Source of the DNA: Talpa occidentalis
Taxonomy: Eukaryota; Chordata; Mammalia; Eulipotyphla; Talpidae
DNA length: 64,000 nucleotides
Reading direction: 5' to 3'
NCBI RefSeq assembly: GCF_014898055.3
Contig: NW_023603184.1
Coordinates: forward strand, 106,258,615-106,322,614
The position numbers and the translations under genes are program-made. The notes beneath the pieces are model-generated. The model had not been told where the DNA came from. It worked only from the letters and a program-made list of their open reading frames with translations, and did not search any database. Below, piece after piece: positions 57,517-64,000 of this stretch (position 1 is its first letter; each line of letters begins with the position of its first letter).

Positions 57517-60500
57517 ATGGCAAATACAGATGCTAACATATCAATACTAACTCTAAATGTAAATGGACTAAACTCTCCAATAAAAAGACACAGAGTTGCA
57601 GGCTGGATTAAGAAACAAAACCCAACCTTTTGCAGTCTCCAGGAAACACATTTAGCTGCAAAATATAAAAATAGACTCAAAGTTAAAGGATGGAAAACAA
57701 TCCTACAAGCAAATGGACCAAAAAAGAAGGCAGGAACAGCTATACCATATCAGATAAAACAGATTTCAAACTTAAAAAGATAAAAAGAGACCCCAGTGGA
57801 CATTACATTATGATCAAGGGGACAATACTTCAAGAAGAAATAACACTCATTAACATATATTCACCAAATGAAGGAGCACCAAAATATATCAGACAACTAT
57901 TGGCATCTCTGAAAACAGACATCAGAGAAAACACATACGTAGTGGGAGACTTCAACACACCACTATCAACAATGGATAGATCAACAAGACAAAAAATAAG
58001 TAAAGACACTAAAGCTCTAAATAAGGATCTAGAGTGCTTAGGCTTAACAGACATATATAGAACACTAAACCCAAAAAAATCTGAGTATACATTTTTCTCA
58101 AGCGCACACGGATCATTCTCTAGGATCGATCATATACTGGGGCACAAGACAAACATCAACAGATACACCAAGATTGAAATCATACCAACCATCTTTTCTG
58201 ACCATGAAGGCATCAAACTAGAAATAAACCATAAAAAGAAGGCAAGGTACTCTCCTACCTCGTGGAGATTGAAACCCACACTACTGGAAGTCCACTGGAC
58301 TAACGAGGAGATAAAAGAAGAAATTAAAAAATTCTTTGAATTGAATGACAAGGAGGACACCAATTTCCTAAATGTATGGGATGCAGCAAAAACAGTAATA
58401 AGAGGAGAATATATAGCAATAGATGCTCACATCAAGAAACAAGAAAGAAGTCAAAGAAGCAACCTAATCTTGAAGCTCAAAGATCTAGAAAAAAACAACA
58501 AAAAAACCCCAAAACCAGCAGAAGAAAAGAAATAATAAAAACCAAAGCAGAAATAAATGAAATCGAAACTAAAAAAACAATCCAAAAGATCAATGAAACC
58601 AAGAGCTGGTTCTTCGAAAAAATAATAAAATAGATAAACCCCTAGCCAGGCTCACAAGGGCAAAAAGGGAGAAAGCACAAATAAATAGGATAATAAATGA
58701 AAGAGGAGAAATCACAACGGACACAGCAGAAATCAAAATAATAATTAATAACTACTATGAACAGTTATATGGAAACAATTTCAACAATCTAGAGGAGATG
58801 GACAAATTCCTACAACTCTACAATCACCCAAAGCTAGATAAAGAAGAAATAGAACACCTAAACAGACCAATTACAATTAGCGAAATTGAAATGGTAATCA
58901 ATAACCTCCCCAAAAACAAAAGCCCAGGACCTGATGGATTTACAAATGAATTCTACCAAACATTCAGAGACGAATTGGTGCCTATCCTTCACAAACTCTA
59001 CCAAAAAATTGAGAAGGAAGGTATAATACCTAACACGTTCTATGAAGCCAACATTACACTAATACCAAAACCGAACAAGGACAACACAAAAAAAGAAAAC
59101 TATAGGCCAATCTCCCTAATGAACACTGATGCAAAAATCCTCAATAAAATTTTAGCTATCAGAATCCAACAGTGTATCCATAAGGTAATTCACCACGACC
59201 AAGTAGGATTCATTCCAGGGACACAAGGATGGTTTAACATCCGAAAATCAATCAACGTTATCCAACACATCAACAAAAAGAAATATAAAAACCATATGAT
59301 AATATCAATAGATGCTGAGAAAGCTTTCGACAAAGTGCAACACCCATTCATGATAAAAGCCCTTGAAATTCTTGGGATACAAGGAACATACCTCAACATC
59401 ATAAAGGCCATCTATGACAAGCCAACAGCCAGTATCATTCTCAATGGTGAAAAGCTGAAAGCAATTCCATTAAGATCTGGAACAAGACAAGGATGTCCAC
59501 TCTCACCACTGCTTTTCAATATAATACTGGAAGTCCTAGCCAGAGCAATAAGACAAGAGAAATACATCCAAGGAATCCAAATAGGAAAAGAAGAAGTCAA
59601 ACTATCACTCTTTGCAGATGATATGATAATATACATAGAGAACCCCAAAAACTCCACAGAAAAACTAATTCAACTCATCAATCAGTTCAGTAAAGTGGCA
59701 GGATACAAAATCAACACGCAAAAGTCAGTAGCCTTCCTATATACAAACAATAAATCTGAAGAAGAAGAAATCAAAAAAACCATCCCTTTTATTATTGAAA
59801 CAAAAAAATCAAATATTTGGGAATAAATCTAACAAAAGAGGTAAAGGACCTATACAAAGAAAACTATAAAACACTGTTAAAAGAAATAGAAGAAGACACA
59901 AAGAAATGGAAAAACATCCCCTGCTCATGGATTGGGAGAATAAACATTATTAAAATGGCCATCCTACCAAAAGCAATATACAGATTCAATGCTATTCCAA
60001 TCAAAATTTCAATGTCATTCTTCAAAGAAATAGAACAATTATTGATGAAATTCATATGGAATCACAAAAAAACCCGAATAGCCAAAGCTCTCCTGAAAAA
60101 AAAAGAAGGGAATGGAGGCACCACACTCCCAGACTTCAAACTCTACTACAAAGCCATAATCTTCAAAACTGCATGGTATTGGAACAAGAACAGACATACA
60201 GACCAATGGAATCGAATAGAAAATCCAGAAATAAACCCACAGATTTATGGTCAACTAATATTTGACAAAGGAGCAAAGACTATGCATTGGAGCAAAGAAA
60301 GTTTGTTCAATAAATGGTGCTGGGAAAACTGGGTCGCTACATGCAAAAGAATGAAGCTTGACCACTACCTCACACCATATACAAAAATCAACTCAAAATG
60401 GATTAAAGAACTAGACATAAGACCTGAAACCATAAAATACATAGAAGGAAATATAGGCGAAACACTACGTGATTTGCATATCAAAGACATCTTTACAGAC

Positions 60501-61340
60501 ACATCACCCAAAGCAGTGATAGTGAAGGCAAAGATCAACAGCTGGGACTACATCAAATTAAAGAGCTTCTGCACAACAAAAGAGACAATAACAAAAACAA
60601 AGAGAAACCCCACCAACTGGGAGAACATTTTTGCACACAACACTAATGATAAAGGAATGATCACAAAAATCTGCAAAGAGCTGATGAGACTCAACAACAA
60701 CAAAGAAAATAATCCAGTCAAAAAATGGACAGAGGAGCTAAAAAGAAACTTCTCTGAAGAGGAAATGCGAATGGCCAACAGGCATATGAAAAAATGTTCA
60801 ACATCACTTGCAATCAGGGAAATGCAAATCAAAACTACCATGAGATACCATCTTACACCAGTGAGAATGGCACATATTAAAAAAACTAGCAACAACAAAT
60901 GTTGGCGAGGTTGTGGAGAAAAAGGAACTCTACTGCACTGTTGGTAGGAGTGCAAACTGGTCCAACCACTATGGAGAGCTGTGTGGAGATTTCTGGACCT
61001 ACTAAACATAGAGCTTCCACAGGATCCAGCAATTCCACTCCTAGGTATTTACCCAAAGAACACAGAAACATCAATTCCAAAGAACACCTGCACCCCTATG
61101 TTTATAGCAGCACTGTTTACAATAGCTAAGCTTTGGAAACAACCCAAATGCCCAAAAATAGATGACTGGATCAAGAAGATGTGGTACATATATACCATGG
61201 AATATTACTCAGCATTCAAAAAAGATAAACACATGCAATTTGCAGCAACATGGATGGCGCTGGAAGGGATCATGCTCAGTGAAATAAGCCAAAAAGAAAA
61301 AGAAAAATACCGGATGGTCTCACTCATAGCAGGAATCTAG
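57517..61340 (+). pseudogene. L1 ORF2 (endonuclease/reverse transcriptase), inactivated
   Basis: The ORF spans about 1275 codons, the normal ORF2 length. The N-terminal endonuclease has LNVNG, QETHL (E43), GDFN (57945-57956) and SDH (58197-58205). The reverse transcriptase has [27 protein letters not shown] and FADD (59611-59622). The Cys-rich C-terminal domain follows.

It is disrupted four times by frameshift: near 57745 (one base missing in ATACCATATC), near 58500 (A/C-rich run), near 58625 (one A missing before GATAAACCCC), and near 59810 (seven A against eight expected). A G-to-A nonsense codon TAG at 60945-60947 then interrupts the CCHC-like segment. All catalytic motifs survive, so the damage is mainly frameshift, some perhaps homopolymer sequencing error. 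Confidence 0.94.
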
Positions 61341-61519
61341 AAAACTTAAATAAGGGACCAGGAAAATGAATAACTATAAGAAAGTGAAAATCAAAATCAA
61401 CAAAAAACTATGAACCAGAGACACTTTTTGGGGGGTGGGGGGCGGGAGGGGAGGGATTGGGGTCAGAATGGGGGGATTGCAATTGTATGGGGAATATAAA
61501 AATAAAATTTATTATTAAT
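61341..61519 (+). other. L1 3' UTR with G-rich tract
   Basis: Short 3' UTR: a purine-rich start, then at 61430-61493 a run of G-blocks (GGGGGGTGGGG, GGCGGGAGGGG, GGGATTGGGG and more) able to form a quadruplex. It ends in GGGGAATATAAAAATAAAAT and an A-rich tail. The same tract is seen in reverse in the other two young L1 copies (around 1605-1665 and 25000-25070). Confidence 0.9.
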
Positions 61520-61534
61520 AAAAAAAAAGTTAGA

Positions 61535-64000
61535 AAAAAAAAGCCCTAACCTCAACCCTTAAAAAACAATGCTTATTCTATGCAAGAGGACACATTTTTC
61601 TCTTTATCCAGTGCTAAGGAAAGTGGTGTTCCATATGGCCAAACGTTTTGTGATTAGTTAAAATAAAGGAAATGCCCATCCCCAATTCACCCAGCATTGC
61701 CAAGTTTATTGCAGCATTCAGGAAGGAGAGCATGTGTGATGCAGAGAGCACAGGACATGCTATGGATTCAACCCAAAGCATCACTCAGAGAAAACACAAC
61801 TACAGAGAGACCTTTTCCCCCTCTGGCTTCAGGCAGTTCAGTAAGCAGAAATGCAAGAACCGCTGTCACTGTAGCTTTCACTATCTTGTTTATTTACCCA
61901 TCAAGAACCATAAGGACCTTTACTGCATAAAATGCCAAGTGTAGTGGTAATTGACATCAAACGATCCATGTCTACCAACAAATAAAAGACTAAAGTAATA
62001 AACATAGAGAGATGAGTGTTTAATGACCTTCAACAAATTTTTATTGTAAGATCCATAACAGTTAACTATATACACTGACATCTCTGGCCTGGAGCAGTCT
62101 CCATTCTCAAAGTCAGAAGAAGAGGCCCAAATTCTGTCTTGCTACAATGGCTCATGAAAACTGGTATTAGTGTATCAGCCTAAAATGAACTTGTCAAAAC
62201 TGCTGGCCCCTGAGACTTCCACCACATCCTTATAATTAGAATTTTCCACACTGAGTATCACCTTCATACCTACCCTAATGCACTTTCCTTTAACTCTTTG
62301 CATCAGTGGATAAAACACTGCAGTCAGCAGATACTTTTCAACCATTTCTTCCCCAAACCAAGACATCTGATGAAGTCTAATAAGTAGCAACAATCAAGAT
62401 GCTCTTGAATTTCCATGATCCCCAACCACCTGCCTTAACGTCGTAGTCTCACAAACAACTGGCCATAACCTGAATTGAAAGGTCATTTTCAGTGTCAAAG
62501 GACAAGCTCAGACTCTTTCCTCATATAGCGACTTTAATTTGTAAACAATATTAATGAAAACAGGAGAAAACAATTGTCCTTCTGCTGAATATCTTAGGTT
62601 ATGAAATCATCACAACATACTATGTTTATTTCCTTTTAGGCCCACTGCTTAGTTTCCTTCAGGTACTGTAAGGCTTCATTTAAGTCCATGATCTATGGGT
62701 CAGGACTTACTTTCATGGCTGGGTTTGCGACTCTCCACTCAGGGAAAGGAAGCACTTTCAAGAACTCACCCAGACCCTCAGATTCACTGGGATCCTAAAG
62801 TAAGGAGGCTATTTCTTTCTTTTCTCATAACCAATAGCCAATCTCAGTCCAAGATAGTTCTACTGTAACACAATGTCCCTATGAGTTCTGAGACAATAGG
62901 TTACTTTTCCCCTTTTTTTCCAGAATCACCCTGGAGCACCTAGTAAGTGCTCAATAAATGTTTACAAAATTCAGGTCTCTGATCACTGTTTGGGAGACTA
63001 AATAGAAAAATGGTGACAGTTTTCATTGCCTTCAAAGTTTCTAAAATTCTAGATAGGTTAGTTTCAAAAAATAAGGATTTCAGTGATTATGAATTCAATG
63101 GACAATGCCAATGAAGATATGTAGAGGAGTACCCATTTAAAGCATCTCTGTAACCCCAAAATCTCTAGGATCACATTTTTAGTAATGTAGGCTTTGGGCA
63201 TAATTGTGATCCAATTTCTTGTAGTTGACAAGCTTCTGTAATTCAAAGAACAGTATCTTCCAAAATTAGGAAAAGCTCAGAGGCATGGATATCCATTCTT
63301 TTGTCTTCCCAAAACAAAATGCTTCTCTAGGAAATACTCCTTTTAATATGCATGTCAAAAGCAGTGGCCAAATTCTAGCAGATATTAACATCCCACTTCA
63401 CATGATTTAGGACCAGCCACCCTACCAAATTTGGGCTTGCCATTGAGCAAATCTCTTTGGCTGTTATGACTGGTGTGGGAATGCTACTTAACTTAAACAG
63501 ATCATTTCTAGGTTAGTTTTATCTTGAGATAAGAGATTAGGTTTTAATGCCTTTGCCTCTCTAGCAGTAAAAGACAGAAGTCAAGTAGTTGCTGGTTAAC
63601 ATTTCCCAGCCATGAAAAGAAACCAGTCTTTAGCAACAGAGATGATAGTGGCACACAGAGTGAAGTAGTGTGAAAAGAAATAGATTGGGGGGTGCAGATG
63701 GAACCCCAGTTCTAGCTCCAGTTGTCTTTTCCCTGTAATCTGGTGATATTATATTCCTACCATGCAGCTATAATAGACGTAAACTCAAGAGCATAATAAT
63801 AAACTAATTAAGAAGAGATAAGTTGTTTGCATGTTTATTACCTTTTTTCTTAATACAATGTATTTATTTGCAAATATACATAATTTAATTTTTAATGATG
63901 TCTCTCTGTTTAACAACCAACTAGCAAAATTTTTGAGAATTTAACCATCAATCCGGTAAGAGATAAATGGTACAAGCACTCCCCTGGGGCACAGTAAGCT
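61535..64000. other. Unassigned noncoding sequence
   Basis: 2.5 kb without a gene. A short MIR-like piece is listed at 62920-62975. AT-rich and low in repeats otherwise. Confidence 0.5.
62920..62975 (-). repeat. Possible MIR end fragment, minus strand
   Basis: CCCTGGAGCACCTAGTAAGTG followed by CTCAATAAATGTTTACAAAA matches the reverse complement of the MIR core start. Short. Confidence 0.5.

Larger units (their letters stand above)
56112..61519 (+). mobile_element. Structurally full-length young LINE-1, 5.4 kb
   Basis: Contains a 5' UTR (56112-56422), ORF1 (56423-57448), a 68-base spacer, ORF2 (57517-61340, broken) and a G-rich 3' UTR with AATAAA-type tail. A 15-bp duplication (nine A then GTTAGA) at 56097-56111 and 61520-61534 marks its ends; the poly(A) part is weak evidence, but GTTAGA is specific. 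The order and lengths match autonomous mammalian L1. ORF1 is uninterrupted but ORF2 is not, so it cannot move itself. Confidence 0.95.

Noticed and set aside
57500..61340. Treating ORF2 of the full-length L1 as an intact gene
   Set aside because: Reading it through requires four frame changes and a stop; only pieces are open.

Overview
This window looks like intergenic or deep intronic DNA from a placental mammal. It is AT-rich and has no recognisable host protein-coding gene. Most of the identifiable content is retroelement-derived, in layers of clearly different age. The oldest layer is decayed MIR, L2 and MER5/hAT-type remnants, then heavily mutated mammalian L1 fragments, then a young L1 lineage, and finally a young tRNA-derived SINE family. 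The SINE starts GGGCCTCCCTGGTGGCGCAG and ends in (AAAT)nCTTT(A)n. It is lineage-specific and points to a laurasiatherian-type genome, possibly a bat, but I cannot name the species from the sequence alone.

Layout. 1-1528 is unassigned sequence. A 5'-truncated young L1 lies on the minus strand at 1545-2601 with a perfect 16-bp target-site duplication. 2618-12748 is mostly unassigned and carries an old L1 relic at 6640-8335. SINEs lie at 12763-13056, 20661-20802, 21155-21418, 21784-22046, 23510-23772 (minus), 28379-28693, 34626-34882, 38074-38339, 50307-50538, 54796-55102 (minus) and 55300-55601. A second young L1 (24967-27312, minus) has split an older MIR. 30090-33990 is a nest of ancient L1 pieces with one L1 inserted into another. 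35565-36770 is an ancient L2-type stretch. 39038-39480 has the architecture of a solo LTR on the minus strand. 56112-61519 is a structurally full-length young L1 on the plus strand: a 5' UTR with a tandem 189-bp monomer, an uninterrupted ORF1 (341 codons), a broken ORF2, and a G-rich 3' UTR.

How parts work together. The SINE heads carry RNA polymerase III A- and B-box promoter motifs. Clean target-site duplications and poly(A)-type tails show that SINEs and young L1s were inserted by target-primed reverse transcription, with the L1 family as the probable source of the enzyme. The full-length L1 could at most supply ORF1 protein, because its ORF2 has at least four frameshifts and a nonsense codon.

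Between the repeats are several homeodomain/octamer-motif-rich stretches without repeat character (around 14.9-15.2, 16.8-17.1, 43.6-43.8, 45.4-45.6 and 47.5-47.8 kb) that look like conserved regulatory DNA, plus a few splice-site-bounded candidate exons. I did not find a new gene system. The most interesting items are the L1 with duplicated 5' UTR monomer and intact ORF1, the probable LTR, an L1 tail that resembles the SINE tail, and the candidate exons and conserved elements.
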